A DNA stretch of 64,000 bases, from positions 620,001-684,000 of the forward strand of contig OZ253531.1 in assembly GCA_965262395.1 (NCBI GenBank), written 5' to 3'. The notes beneath the pieces are model-generated. The model searched no databases. It saw only the letters and a program-made list of their open reading frames with translations, and had not been told where the DNA came from. A program made the position numbers and the translations under genes. Source of the stretch: CBDHFF01 sp965262395 (GTDB lineage: Bacteria; Pseudomonadota; Alphaproteobacteria; Rickettsiales; Anaplasmataceae). Positions 8,949-18,208 of the stretch are shown here, piece by piece; within the stretch, counting starts at the first letter, position 1, and each line of letters begins with the position of its first letter.

Positions 8949-11489
8949 CTAATCAAAATTATCAATAGATAGCATGTGTAGTTCTTCTGTAGTGATTAAT
9001 TGCTGTGCCATCGTAGCGAAGCGAGATGCATGTTCATATTGAGTAGCATCAAGTAAAGGTAAAGGTGATTCTTCTTCTTCTTCTTCATGGGGTGATGTGG
9101 TAGATAATCTTGTATCTGTACCTGTGGGGAGCATGTGATGTTTGCCTTTATCGGAACAGGGTGATGTTTCTGTATTCATTGTAGATAATTCTGTATCTGC
9201 AGGGACTACGCAGCTATCAGTTAAGATGGACCCATCTTTCTCAGCGTGCTTAATTAAGCGGGGAATTTTGTATGCAATGCTCAATCTTCTTGCAGTTTCT
9301 TTTCTGCGCGATTCATTTTTCTCATTCTTAAAAAGAGGCTTTGATGGCGTTCTGTTGGGTCGTTTTTTTGAAAGGGGTGTAGTAGATTCAGATTTACTCA
9401 ATTTTTTGGATCGTTTGCTTGAAAGGGGTGTAGTAGATTTAGATGTACTCAATTTTTTGGATCGTTTGCTTGAAAGGGGTGTAGTAGATTTAGATGTACT
9501 CAATTTTTTGGATCGTTTACCTAAAATGGATGTAGTAGATTTAGATTTACTCAATTCGTTGCATCGTTTACCTGAAAGGGGTGTAGTAGATTCAGATGTA
9601 CTCAACTCGCTGCATCGTTTACCTAAAATGGATGTAGTAGGTTTAGATGTACTCAATCTTTTGGGTCGTTTGCTTGAAAGGGGTGTAGTAGATTCAGATG
9701 TACTCAACTCGTTGCATCGTTTACCTAAAATGGGTGTAGTAGATTCAGATGTACTCAACTCGCTGCATTGTTTACCTAAAATGGGTGTAGTAGATTCAGA
9801 TGTACTCAACTCGCTGCATTGTTTGCTTGAAGGGGGTTTATCAGATAGAGGTATAGATGTATTTATCTGAGATAAATATTTTTGCAACATATTTGTAATC
9901 GTAGTACGGATCTCACCGAATGTACGGAGCTCATTGAATATTTGAGTAGAAGTACTCACATGTTTTAGTATTATTTTAGTTAATAATGTTTGATCAGTAT
10001 TAGCCATTGATTCAGATCCGATGCATTTCTGAAATACTTTCTCTAGCATGAAGGGTATAAATAATTTTTCTAATAGATGTTTGAATCTTACTGCTCCTCC
10101 AACTTTCTTTGTATAAGTCAACTTCATTTCTTCTCTATCCGCACACTTCGGAATACTATTAATATATCGGTTTATATGGGCTATACTGGCTAGAGTCAAG
10201 TCTGCTCCTTTCGATATTAGTGCCTTTTCCTCCTTTGTCAGGTTAGCATATTCAGCAAAGATTCTTAATATTGAGAGTGTCATTTTTAATTCTGTGAGTA
10301 TAGAACCGCATTCTTTTAGAATATTTTCAAGAATATAATCATATTCTTGGTAGTTCAATGGATAGTTGCTCCGAAAGACACAAGTGGCCCTCCGACAAAA
10401 CGTATGCAGTTGCTGTGGAAGAGGTGCACGTTGGGGAGCAGTCTTTTTTATTGTTTGCTCATGAGCATAGTTGCTATATTCAGGGTTGGAATGTTCTTTG
10501 TAACTATGGGTATCAGAGTTGTATGGTCTAGTTGCTATTGCATTATAATCCAATCCTCTGGGTTGTTCACCTGAAAGGGGTGTAGTAGATTCAGATGTAC
10601 TCAATTCGTTGCATCGTTCACCTGAAAGGTGGTCATCAGGTAGAAGTATAGATATATTTATCTTAGGTAAATATTTTCGCAACATATTTTTAATCGTAGT
10701 ACGGAGCGAATCGAATGCATGGCGCTCATTGAGTTCGTAAGTAGAAGTACTCACATATTTTTGTATTATTTTAGTTAATAATGTTTGATCAGTATTAGCC
10801 ATTGATGCAGATTCGATGCATTTCTGAAATACTTTCTCTAGCATGAAGGGTATAAATAATTTTTCTAATAGATGTTTGAGTCTTACTGCTCCTTCAACTT
10901 TCGTTGTATAAGTCAACTTAGTTTCTTCTCTATCCGCACACTTCGGAATACTATTAATATATCGGTTTATCTGGGCTCTACTGGATAGAATCAAGTCTAC
11001 TCCTTTCGATATTAGTGCCTTTTCCTCCTTTGTCAGGTTAGCATATTCAGGAAAGATTCTTAATATTAAGAGTGTCGTTTTTAATTCTGGGAGTATAGAA
11101 CCGCATTCTTTTAGAATATTTTCAAGAATATAATCATTCTCTTGGTAGTTCAATGGATAGTTGCTATAAAAGACATAAGGGGACCTCTGACAAAACGTAT
11201 GCAGTTGCTGTAGAAGACATACACGTTGGATAACAGGCTTTTTTATTGTTTGCTCATGAGCATAGTTGCTAGATTCAGGGTTGGAATGTTCTTTGTAACT
11301 ATGGGTATCAGGGTTGTATGGTCTAGTTGCTGTTGTTGCATAATCCAATCCTCTGGGCGTGGCGTAATTACTTCCAGATCCATACCTAGATTTGGTAGAC
11401 TCGCCTTCTCTCATTGGAAAATATACATGTTGTGGGAATTCTATCAATGACAGCAATGATTCGTAATTATCATCGAGTGGTTGTTCCAT
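8949..11489 (-). CDS. large accessory protein, internally duplicated, with basic 17-residue repeats
   Basis: No family is recognised. The 846-residue product contains a module of about 265 residues present twice (roughly residues 45-310 and 310-545), each beginning with PRGLDY...ATRPYN, continuing through a helical domain with NILKECGSIL and ANLTKEEKALISKG, and ending in one or more copies of a 17-residue Ser/Thr/Lys repeat. After copy two, about nine more 17-residue units follow (consensus ELSTSESTTPLSGKRCN, drifting to KLSTSKSTTPLSSKRSK), then PLSKKRPNRTPSKPL and an acidic tail. The basic clusters resemble nuclear localisation signals of secreted nucleomodulins, but this is inference. No signal peptide or membrane segment is seen. 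The start is the first ATG of the frame. Confidence 0.7.
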   Translation of the reverse strand: MEQPLDDNYESLLSLIEFPQHVYFPMREGESTKSRYGSGSNYATPRGLDYATTATRPYNPDTHSYKEHSNPESSNYAHEQTIKKPVIQRVCLLQQLHTFCQRSPYVFYSNYPLNYQENDYILENILKECGSILPELKTTLLILRIFPEYANLTKEEKALISKGVDLILSSRAQINRYINSIPKCADREETKLTYTTKVEGAVRLKHLLEKLFIPFMLEKVFQKCIESASMANTDQTLLTKIIQKYVSTSTYELNERHAFDSLRTTIKNMLRKYLPKINISILLPDDHLSGERCNELSTSESTTPLSGEQPRGLDYNAIATRPYNSDTHSYKEHSNPEYSNYAHEQTIKKTAPQRAPLPQQLHTFCRRATCVFRSNYPLNYQEYDYILENILKECGSILTELKMTLSILRIFAEYANLTKEEKALISKGADLTLASIAHINRYINSIPKCADREEMKLTYTKKVGGAVRFKHLLEKLFIPFMLEKVFQKCIGSESMANTDQTLLTKIILKHVSTSTQIFNELRTFGEIRTTITNMLQKYLSQINTSIPLSDKPPSSKQCSELSTSESTTPILGKQCSELSTSESTTPILGKRCNELSTSESTTPLSSKRPKRLSTSKPTTSILGKRCSELSTSESTTPLSGKRCNELSKSKSTTSILGKRSKKLSTSKSTTPLSSKRSKKLSTSKSTTPLSSKRSKKLSKSESTTPLSKKRPNRTPSKPLFKNEKNESRRKETARRLSIAYKIPRLIKHAEKDGSILTDSCVVPADTELSTMNTETSPCSDKGKHHMLPTGTDTRLSTTSPHEEEEEESPLPLLDATQYEHASRFATMAQQLITTEELHMLSIDNFD
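9340..9870 (-). repeat. 51-bp coding tandem repeat (17 residues), about ten copies
   Basis: Consecutive 51-bp units, each encoding a Ser/Thr/Lys-rich 17-mer. The two copies nearest 9870 are almost identical; those toward 9340 are enriched in KRSKK. One more unit sits at the end of the first large duplicated module, around 10560-10630, showing that the array was seeded from the end of that module. Confidence 0.9.
9860..11365 (-). repeat. two-copy internal gene duplication (~795 bp units)
   Basis: The segment starting near 11360 recurs near 10565 with high nucleotide identity, including long stretches such as the region encoding ANLTKEEKALISKG. The second copy lacks about 20 codons near its 3' end relative to the first. 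It is wholly within the 846-aa gene. Confidence 0.85.
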
Positions 11490-12037
11490 ATATAGCTCTC
11501 TAATATTATATTTTTATTTACAATTTTATGTATTTTTTCATTAAATTAGATTAATAATCTTTTACTTCATATGAAGTTCTTTTTCAAGGGCATAGACATC
11601 AATAGATTTAGATCTTAATAATTGCTCAATTATCTCTACCAGACCTTATTGCATCAATTTCTGTTGATTATTGTAACATAAATCTATCTGCTTTGCTATT
11701 AATAAATTAATGTTTCAGAAAAAATTATGAAACTATTAATGATATAAACTACGCTTATATCTAGAGAAATAGTAGGTTATGTTATGAGCTAGATAGTTGC
11801 TATAATGCTCATCACATTTTTCGAAACTGGTAAAATTGTGAGCTTATGAAAAACATCTTCTGTGATCAATTTTTGTTTGGAATGCTATTGATATCTTCCT
11901 TGATTCGCTGGGGTGTCGTAGCTTGAACTACATCCCTCTATGAGTCATTTTGTCAGAGAGGATATAGTTTATTACGATATTAATGAAGAAACCTCATTTT
12001 TTAGAGATGGATCAAATCATTCATATTTGAATGAGGT
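11490..12037. other. 548-bp gene-free interval
   Basis: I see no plausible gene or repeat array. A perfect 7-bp inverted repeat TCATTCA/TGAATGA with a 4-nt loop (12017-12034) lies 4 nt beyond the stop of the 400-aa gene and may help end its transcript. An imperfect stem-loop occurs near 11930-11962. Confidence 0.4.
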
Positions 12038-13240
12038 CTAAATGTTGAAGGCAGATAGTACTCCTTCTTCTTTACTCAAGGTATCTTGACTTAAATCTGA
12101 ACAAGACTTAACCCTTCTTAATTGGCATTCAGGAGATGTTGTCGTCCGTTCATTAGGACTCAACGTTAGAAGTTGTTCAAATAATAAAGTGTGCAACTCT
12201 ATAGATGCCTCAGATGTAGCAGTGTCAAGACTCATTAAATATTCATATATCTTGGGTAGTTTTAGTGTTTTTATAGATTGTTCTACTTCTCCAACATATT
12301 TAGGAGTGGCTAATGTATGTATAATCTCCGCAAGTATTGAGGTAGCTAATTTAGTCGCATTACTCATTTGATCTGCACAATCAATTTGAGCTATTGCATC
12401 ATGAAGTTTTACCTTAAGTATTTCTGTAGTAATGTATCCCTCCTTACCTTTTATTATTGTGCATGCTTCCTCAAGAGATTTTATTGCTTCTTCTACAAAT
12501 GACATTATCTCTAAACCTTTCTGCGAATTATCAGAGAATACGCCACGCACTTTCTTTTCTAATTTTATGAATTCTTGTATTAGTGTAGTAATTTTTACAT
12601 TTAGTTGATTTATAGTCAGAGTAATCAGCTCTTCTAAGAAAGAATTTTGTTCAATTAATTTTCTTTGTGCCTCTTTTTCATTGCGATCATATTGCTCAGT
12701 ATTTCTTGCTAGCACAGCGGTATTTTCATATTGACTATACATTTTCTCTCGTGCTGCTGCTGCTTGCCTACTGGTAGCGCTTTTTAGATCTCGTAATAGA
12801 TCGGTCCTTTTCTGACAGGCGTTCTTGATTTGTAGAAATGTTTCGAGGGTTGCTGGGTAATATAATAGGCGGCCTGGAAATTCGCTAATATTTTTCATTG
12901 CATAACACAATATACTAATAGTTAGTACATAGTTCTGTGCTTTAATAAATAAATCATTCATGGTTTTTAATGGATCTTTACATTCTTTCATATCATTGCT
13001 TGGCAAACTAGATAGCATACCTTTTATACTTTCTACATTTTCTATAAATTCTTTTAACTTCTGACAGATAGGGTTGACTTCTTCCTTTTCTTGTATAAGT
13101 TCTCCCAGCGTCTTTGCATATTTTATATAATCAACAAGAAAATTACCTATGTCGTACTTAAATTGAAATGCAGGAAGAAATTGTGTGTTGTGGTGCAGTT
13201 CGTCATGTATCTTTTCCATATTCCTTGCAGCAGATTCCAT
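12038..13240 (-). CDS. hypothetical accessory protein, coiled-coil-like
   Basis: No family is recognised. The 400-residue product is helical and charged throughout, without signal peptide or clear membrane segment. Its start ATG has a strong AAGGAG Shine-Dalgarno 7 nt upstream. N-terminal residues MESAARN are loosely like MESIIRN of the 514-aa gene at 33.2-34.7 kb. It is the last of the minus-strand accessory block; the next gene, atpG, is divergent and begins the housekeeping region. Function unknown. Confidence 0.65.
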   Translation of the reverse strand: MESAARNMEKIHDELHHNTQFLPAFQFKYDIGNFLVDYIKYAKTLGELIQEKEEVNPICQKLKEFIENVESIKGMLSSLPSNDMKECKDPLKTMNDLFIKAQNYVLTISILCYAMKNISEFPGRLLYYPATLETFLQIKNACQKRTDLLRDLKSATSRQAAAAREKMYSQYENTAVLARNTEQYDRNEKEAQRKLIEQNSFLEELITLTINQLNVKITTLIQEFIKLEKKVRGVFSDNSQKGLEIMSFVEEAIKSLEEACTIIKGKEGYITTEILKVKLHDAIAQIDCADQMSNATKLATSILAEIIHTLATPKYVGEVEQSIKTLKLPKIYEYLMSLDTATSEASIELHTLLFEQLLTLSPNERTTTSPECQLRRVKSCSDLSQDTLSKEEGVLSAFNI

Positions 13241-13390
13241 GTTTCACTCCTTAATTATTCTTTAATTTATACATATGTTACCATATTAACCAAGTAAGCG
13301 CAAACATCAACACATAAACAGAGTTTCTTTCGAGTGTCTAATTTTGTGTTGTGGTACACTCTGTACTTATAAACTTTGATAATATGATAA

Positions 13391-13567
13391 GTTATGTATG
13401 CCCTGATTTGTTATGTTTAATTAAGAGGATTAGGCTCTAATAATCTTTAGCTGTGTGTGCCTTAATTTGTTATCTCTGATTAAAGGAATTAAGCTTTGAT
13501 AATCTTCATCTATGTGTGCCTTAATTTGTTATATTTGACTCAGGTAATTAAGCTTTGATAATCTATA
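13391..13567. repeat. 59-bp tandem repeat, three copies, upstream of atpG
   Basis: Copies start at 13391, 13450 and 13509, about 85% identical. This is the only array in the window that sits between divergent genes rather than behind a gene 3' end. It ends 65 bp before the chosen atpG start. Confidence 0.85.
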
Positions 13568-13632
13568 AAAAGTTATTGCTATGTGTGGTATTTCTCCCTA
13601 TAATCCAGGAGAATTTTCCGTGGAGCGGGCTA

Positions 13633-14646
13633 GTGAGTAATTTGAAGTCTCTAAGATTAAGGATTTCTAGTGTGAAGTCTACCCAAAAAACCACTAAGGT
13701 TATGAAGATGGTAGCAGCCGCTAAGTTGCGTAAAGTTCAAGAAAGATTAAAGAATTTAGTTATTTGTAATACCGCTATTAATGATATGTTTGAAGAAGTG
13801 CTACAAAAGGTTTCATCTCCTCCTTCAATAGTAAGTGGAGAAGGGGTATTTTCTGACGTGCATTTAATAATAGTGATTGCTTCTGATCGTGGTTTGTGCG
13901 GACCATTTAATTCTAATGTGCTGAAATCATTTAAGAGATATTATACCGACAAGATATCTGCAGGCAAGAAGGTGAAGTTTTTTTGTGTAGGTAAGAAATG
14001 TCTGGACTATATAGATAATGATAGTGATATGCTGAAATTTATATCATGTCCTAGTGATATTAGTTATGAGTCAATTGCGGAGATTGGCAAAGAAGTGATG
14101 GAGATGTTTGTAAAAGGAAAAATTGGCTCCTGTTCATTGTTTTATAATTATTTCAGAAATGCTTTGTCTCAAAATGTTGTACGGCAATCTTTAATTCCGT
14201 TTAAGGATTTTAAATCTTTTGCTGCTGAAGAAAATGTAGATTCTGAAATTTCTCCTTTAGATCATGATGTTATTGAGCGTGAAAACTTGCACCCTGATGA
14301 CACTTTATCTGAAGAAGATTTGATGCGAGAACTTGGTATACGATCTGAAAAAGAAGGGGATGTAGATAATATATTAGAACCTAGTTCTTTCTACGAGCCT
14401 AGTGAGGGGCAAGTCCTTTCTTATTTGCTGCCTAAGATATTAAATATTAGATTATATTTTGCATTTTTAGAGAGTTATTGCAGTGAACAAGGGGCGCGAA
14501 TGACTGCCATGGACAATGCTACTAATAGTGCTAACGATATGATAGATGCCCTTACCTTGAAATATAATAGTTGCAGACAATCTGCTATAACTAATGATCT
14601 TATAGAAATCGTTAGCGGTGCTAGTAGTTTATCTGATAATGGTTAA
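13633..14646 (+). CDS. atpG: ATP synthase F1 subunit gamma
   Basis: Rotor stalk of the F1 ATPase at the inner membrane. The N-terminal helix MSNLKSLRLRISSVKSTQKT...MVAAAKLRK and the C-terminal helix with ARMTAMDNATNSANDMID and IVSGASSL are clear. I choose GTG 13633, with GGAG-like sequence upstream, because it gives the standard family N-terminus; the frame is open to 13555 but that extension is not conserved. At 337 residues it is longer than usual (about 290): an acidic insertion of about 50 residues (roughly 198-252) sits just before the EPS...LLPK segment. It is followed after 3 bp by folE, so the two are probably co-transcribed; other ATP synthase genes are not here. Confidence 0.95.
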   Translation: MSNLKSLRLRISSVKSTQKTTKVMKMVAAAKLRKVQERLKNLVICNTAINDMFEEVLQKVSSPPSIVSGEGVFSDVHLIIVIASDRGLCGPFNSNVLKSFKRYYTDKISAGKKVKFFCVGKKCLDYIDNDSDMLKFISCPSDISYESIAEIGKEVMEMFVKGKIGSCSLFYNYFRNALSQNVVRQSLIPFKDFKSFAAEENVDSEISPLDHDVIERENLHPDDTLSEEDLMRELGIRSEKEGDVDNILEPSSFYEPSEGQVLSYLLPKILNIRLYFAFLESYCSEQGARMTAMDNATNSANDMIDALTLKYNSCRQSAITNDLIEIVSGASSLSDNG

Positions 14647-14649
14647 GTT

Positions 14650-15225
14650 ATGAGCGATATGAAAGAGCATATATCTTCAGTAATATCTTTGATTGGGGAC
14701 GACATTACAAGGGAAGGGCTTAAAGATAGTCCAGCTAGGATCAAAAAATGTTATGAAGAAGTGTTTTCTGGTTACGAGTCTGATCCTGAGCTTGTATTGC
14801 AAAAATCTTTTACTAATAACATTGATTATAGTGGAAGAGTTATTTTACAAAATATCAAATTTCATTCCATGTGTGAGCATCATTTCCTTCCTATAATTGG
14901 GTTCGCTTCTATTTCATATATTCCAAATAATAAGATAGTAGGTATTAGTAAGTTAGTTCGTGTAATTGATATTTTTACCAAAAGATTACAGATGCAAGAA
15001 AGAATAACGTCACAGATTGCAAATTGCATAGACAGGGTTTTAGAGCCGCATGGTGTGGCCGTTTTTGTTGAGGCGTATCATTGTTGCATGTCTATGCGTG
15101 GAGTTTGCAGAGAATCTGCAGTGATGAAGACTGAAAAATTTTTGGGTAAATTCAAATCAGATTCAGATTTAAGGATGAGCTTTCTCAATGATTGCAATAG
15201 TGCTCGTAGAGTATATTTCAGTTAA
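14650..15225 (+). CDS. folE: GTP cyclohydrolase I
   Basis: Catalyses GTP to 7,8-dihydroneopterin triphosphate, the entry step to folate. The 191-residue product shows the zinc-binding MCEHHFLPIIG (Cys at about 75, His at 77-78) and the CCMSMRGV segment supplying the second cysteine near 146. It starts 3 bp after atpG. The last ~20 codons and stop are copied in the tandem array downstream. folK and folP lie 11 kb away and folD at 60 kb, so the pathway is dispersed. Confidence 0.95.
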   Translation: MSDMKEHISSVISLIGDDITREGLKDSPARIKKCYEEVFSGYESDPELVLQKSFTNNIDYSGRVILQNIKFHSMCEHHFLPIIGFASISYIPNNKIVGISKLVRVIDIFTKRLQMQERITSQIANCIDRVLEPHGVAVFVEAYHCCMSMRGVCRESAVMKTEKFLGKFKSDSDLRMSFLNDCNSARRVYFS

Positions 15226-15513
15226 AGAGCCTCCAGATTTAAGGATGAGCTTTCTCAATGATTGCAATAGTGCTCGTAGAGTATATTTCAGTTAAAGAGC
15301 TTTCCAGATTTCGTAGGATGAGCTTGAGCCTCAATGATTGCAATAGTGTTCGTAGAGTATATTTCAGTTAAAGAGCCTCCAGATTTAAGGATGAGCTTTC
15401 TCAATGATTGCAATAGTGCTCGTAGAGTATATTTCAGTTAAAGAGCCTCCAGATTTGAGGATGAGCTTTCTCAATGATTGCAATAGTGCTCGTAGAGTAT
15501 ATTTCAGTTAAAG
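15164..15513. repeat. ~70-bp tandem repeat copying the folE 3' end, five copies
   Basis: The first copy is the authentic folE end (encoding SDLRMSFLNDCNSARRVYFS and the stop). Four further copies follow, each with the same codons and a TAA, plus about 10 bp of 3' flank. One copy (near 15303) has a small substitution and insertion. Copies are more than 90% identical. Confidence 0.95.
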
Positions 15514-15679
15514 GGTCATAGTTGCAGCGCCACAGTTATGGGTTCATATGAATATATAATATATTGTATATCGTTGTGTAGTGTTAATCATTCAGTATTA
15601 TGAATGATTAATATATTGTAATCTTGTTATTTCTAGTATACCTTGTTGGTGTTATATTGGTGTTTTTTTGGTATATTTT

Positions 15680-17014
15680 ATGGTGATTAAGATGAAAGAT
15701 GCAGCTAGTGTTTTAGTGTCTTGTGCCAGGGAAGCTGGGTTCGAATCTGATGTTCTTGTGAAGGAGAATGAGGGTATATCGGCATCGGTCAGAATGAATA
15801 AAGTGACCGATTTAGAGAATAGTTTATCTAGTAGCGTGCATTTGCGCTTGATCAAAGATAAGAAGCAAACTTCAATTTCTATTAATGATGTGAATAAGTT
15901 TAATGTAGTAGGTTTTAAAGAAATAATCAGTAGAGCTGCTATGATACTTGATGTCACTCCGGATGATGAGTTTGTTGGGTTACCTAAGTTATCTGGTACG
16001 GCGGTAATAGAAGAGAAAGATGATGGAGTTCTATGTTCAGTTGATTATTTGAAGAATAAGGCACTAGAGATTGAGTCTGCGGGCTTAGATGTAAAAGGAG
16101 TTAATACTTCTGAAGAAGTTACAGCAAGCTGCTGTAAAGTAACGAATACATTTGCTAATTCTAGTGGCTTTATTAGTTCGTATAATGATCTTACTTATAG
16201 TTTTATGTCTTCGATGGTTGCTGGCAAGGGTGATAAAATGCAGATGGCTTATGATTCTTATTCAACTGTAGATGCCAATAAATTTGATCCTAAGAGATTT
16301 GGTCGAGCTGTCGGAGAAGATGCGGTATTGAAACTGGAGCCACAGAAAATTAAAACTGGTGTTGCTCCTGTGGTTTTTGATCGCAAGGTAGCTACTGATA
16401 TACTATCTACATTGCTTTCTGCGATTAGTAGTGATGCTATAGCCGAAAAAAGGAGTTTTTTGTATGAAATGATGGGAGAAGGGTTATTTAATGCTGGTAT
16501 TAATATAATTCAAGACCCTCTGTCAAAAGAGAGACTGGGTTGTCGTCCTTTTGATGGAGAGGGAGTTGCTTCTCAATTATTAAATGTAATCAATAAAGGA
16601 AAATTATCACATTGGTTATTGGATACATACAATGCTAGAAGATTGGGTCTGAATTCTAATGGTTGTGCAGTGCGGGATGCGGGAATACCTAGGCCTGGAT
16701 CTGGTAATTGTTACATTGAGAATGGCAGTAAATCAGTAAAAGATTTATTGAGTGATATAGATTATGGAGTCTATATTACCGATGTGTTTGGTTTGGGTTT
16801 TAATGTTATTAATGGTGATTATAGTAAGGGTGTAAGTGGTTTTTTAATTAAGAATGGGAAAAAGACAGACACACCTGTTAGTGAATTTACTATTGCAGGT
16901 AATATGATAGAGATTTATAAGAATATAGTTGCAGCGAATGATTTAGAGTTTTGTAAATATAAAAACAGCCCTACTTTATTGCTGGGAGAAATGTCTATAG
17001 GTGGTTCTGAATAA
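15680..17014 (+). CDS. pmbA: TldD/PmbA family metalloprotease-like protein PmbA
   Basis: PmbA (TldE) normally works with TldD in peptide or modified-peptide proteolysis in the cytoplasm; the active metal site is in TldD. About 444 residues with the family layout: an alpha/beta N-terminal half and a C-terminal half with VVFDRKVATDIL, the segment around DPLSKERLGCRPFDGEG and the terminal PTLLLGEMSIGG typical of PmbA rather than TldD. The start may be ATG 15680 or ATG 15692; neither has a strong ribosome site, and the frame is open to TTG 15668. No TldD gene lies nearby. Confidence 0.9.
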   Translation: MVIKMKDAASVLVSCAREAGFESDVLVKENEGISASVRMNKVTDLENSLSSSVHLRLIKDKKQTSISINDVNKFNVVGFKEIISRAAMILDVTPDDEFVGLPKLSGTAVIEEKDDGVLCSVDYLKNKALEIESAGLDVKGVNTSEEVTASCCKVTNTFANSSGFISSYNDLTYSFMSSMVAGKGDKMQMAYDSYSTVDANKFDPKRFGRAVGEDAVLKLEPQKIKTGVAPVVFDRKVATDILSTLLSAISSDAIAEKRSFLYEMMGEGLFNAGINIIQDPLSKERLGCRPFDGEGVASQLLNVINKGKLSHWLLDTYNARRLGLNSNGCAVRDAGIPRPGSGNCYIENGSKSVKDLLSDIDYGVYITDVFGLGFNVINGDYSKGVSGFLIKNGKKTDTPVSEFTIAGNMIEIYKNIVAANDLEFCKYKNSPTLLLGEMSIGGSE

Positions 17015-17067
17015 AGATTCTTCAATAGCTTGGTGATTGTAGCTTGTGTGGAAAACTATATGAGATA

Positions 17068-17095
17068 TTGATTGTGGGCAGTGGTGTGCTATAAT
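17068..17095 (+). promoter_or_regulatory. predicted sigma70 promoter for mrp-tatC
   Basis: TTGATT and a perfect TATAAT are separated by 16 nt, about 38 bp before the mrp ATG. Confidence 0.5.
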
Positions 17096-17132
17096 TCATA
17101 GCATTGTATTAAGTTTGGTATACTGTTTATAA

Positions 17133-18191
17133 ATGATAAATATTATAGAGAAAGCAGATATATTAAAAGTGTTAAGAGACGTTCCATCTGATAACGGAGA
17201 GAGCGTAGTCGACGTGGGTATAGTCTCCTCTGTTGTAATTAAAGAGAATGAAGTAGGATTTTCGTTAGATATATCTAATTGTAATATAGAATCAGTCGAA
17301 AGATTGAAATCTCTTTGTGAGGAAGCTGTATACTCAATTACAGGTGTTTCTAAGGTAACAGTAGTTCTTACTAAACATATAGATACCGTAGCAGAGAAGA
17401 AAAAAGAATATAGTAAAACTATGCGTAAGAAAAAATCTACTACTAAGAGAGAGTTACCTGGAATTAAGAGGGTTTTCTTGGTTTCTTCTGGAAAAGGTGG
17501 AGTAGGAAAATCTACGGTAGCGGTCAATATTGCGGTGAAGCTTTCAGAGTTAGGTAATAAAGTTGGAATTTTAGATGCTGATATATATGGTCCTTCTGTG
17601 CCTACAATGATGGGGTTAGGTGGTTCGAGTCCAGAGATAGTAGATAACCGGATGATTCCAATGAAGAGTTATGGAGTGAAGGCAATTTCTATGGGCATGT
17701 TTCTAGATGATGACAGGTCTTTAGTATGGCGAGGCCCAATGCTTTCTAAAGCCTTGCACCAGTTATTTAATTTAACAAAATGGGGAGAATTGGATTATTT
17801 AATCGTGGATATGCCACCAGGCACTGGTGACGTTGCTTTGAGTATTTCAGAAAATTACTGTGTGAACGGTGTAATAATAGTTTCTACTCCACAAAAGATA
17901 TCCTTGGTCGATGTTCGAAGAGCATGTGATATGTATAAGAGGCTGAATGTGCCTTTATTGGGTATTGTGGAGAATATGAGTTATTTTGTAAACAATACTA
18001 CAAAGGAAAAGATTCATGTATTTGGTGATTCTTCCGAGATTTCTGGATATGCTCAAGAGCTAGGAATCCCCATTCTAGGGCAGATACCCTTAGTTGAAGA
18101 AATATGCTTGCTATCAGATAAGGGAACTCCTCCTGTCTTGAAGGAAGAGTTAGCTGATTACTACATGAATGTAGTTTCTAAGATAATTTAA
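17133..18191 (+). CDS. mrp: Mrp/NBP35 family Fe-S cluster carrier ATPase
   Basis: P-loop ATPase of the ApbC/Nbp35 group that carries Fe-S clusters to target proteins in the cytoplasm. The 352-residue product has an N-terminal MIP18-like domain (about 1-85), the deviant Walker A SSGKGGVGKSTVAVN near 118-132, DADIYGPSVPTMMG and DMPPGTGDVALS. After ENMSYFV, where many family members have a CxxC cluster-binding pair, this protein reads NNTTKEKIHVFG and has no cysteine. Partial loss of this pair is common in alphaproteobacteria, so cluster binding here is uncertain. tatC follows after 17 bp. Confidence 0.92.
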   Translation: MINIIEKADILKVLRDVPSDNGESVVDVGIVSSVVIKENEVGFSLDISNCNIESVERLKSLCEEAVYSITGVSKVTVVLTKHIDTVAEKKKEYSKTMRKKKSTTKRELPGIKRVFLVSSGKGGVGKSTVAVNIAVKLSELGNKVGILDADIYGPSVPTMMGLGGSSPEIVDNRMIPMKSYGVKAISMGMFLDDDRSLVWRGPMLSKALHQLFNLTKWGELDYLIVDMPPGTGDVALSISENYCVNGVIIVSTPQKISLVDVRRACDMYKRLNVPLLGIVENMSYFVNNTTKEKIHVFGDSSEISGYAQELGIPILGQIPLVEEICLLSDKGTPPVLKEELADYYMNVVSKII

Positions 18192-18208
18192 TGCAGGTGT
18201 CATGAGAT

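Noticed and set aside
9142..9870. 242-codon plus-strand frame across the 17-residue repeat region
   Set aside because: It is the antisense shadow of the repeat-bearing 846-aa gene, whose coding strand has a coherent domain layout.
2834..13240. Accessory block considered as a prophage or transposon
   Set aside because: No integrase, transposase, capsid, terminase or terminal inverted repeat was found, and the flanking repeats are local tandem arrays.
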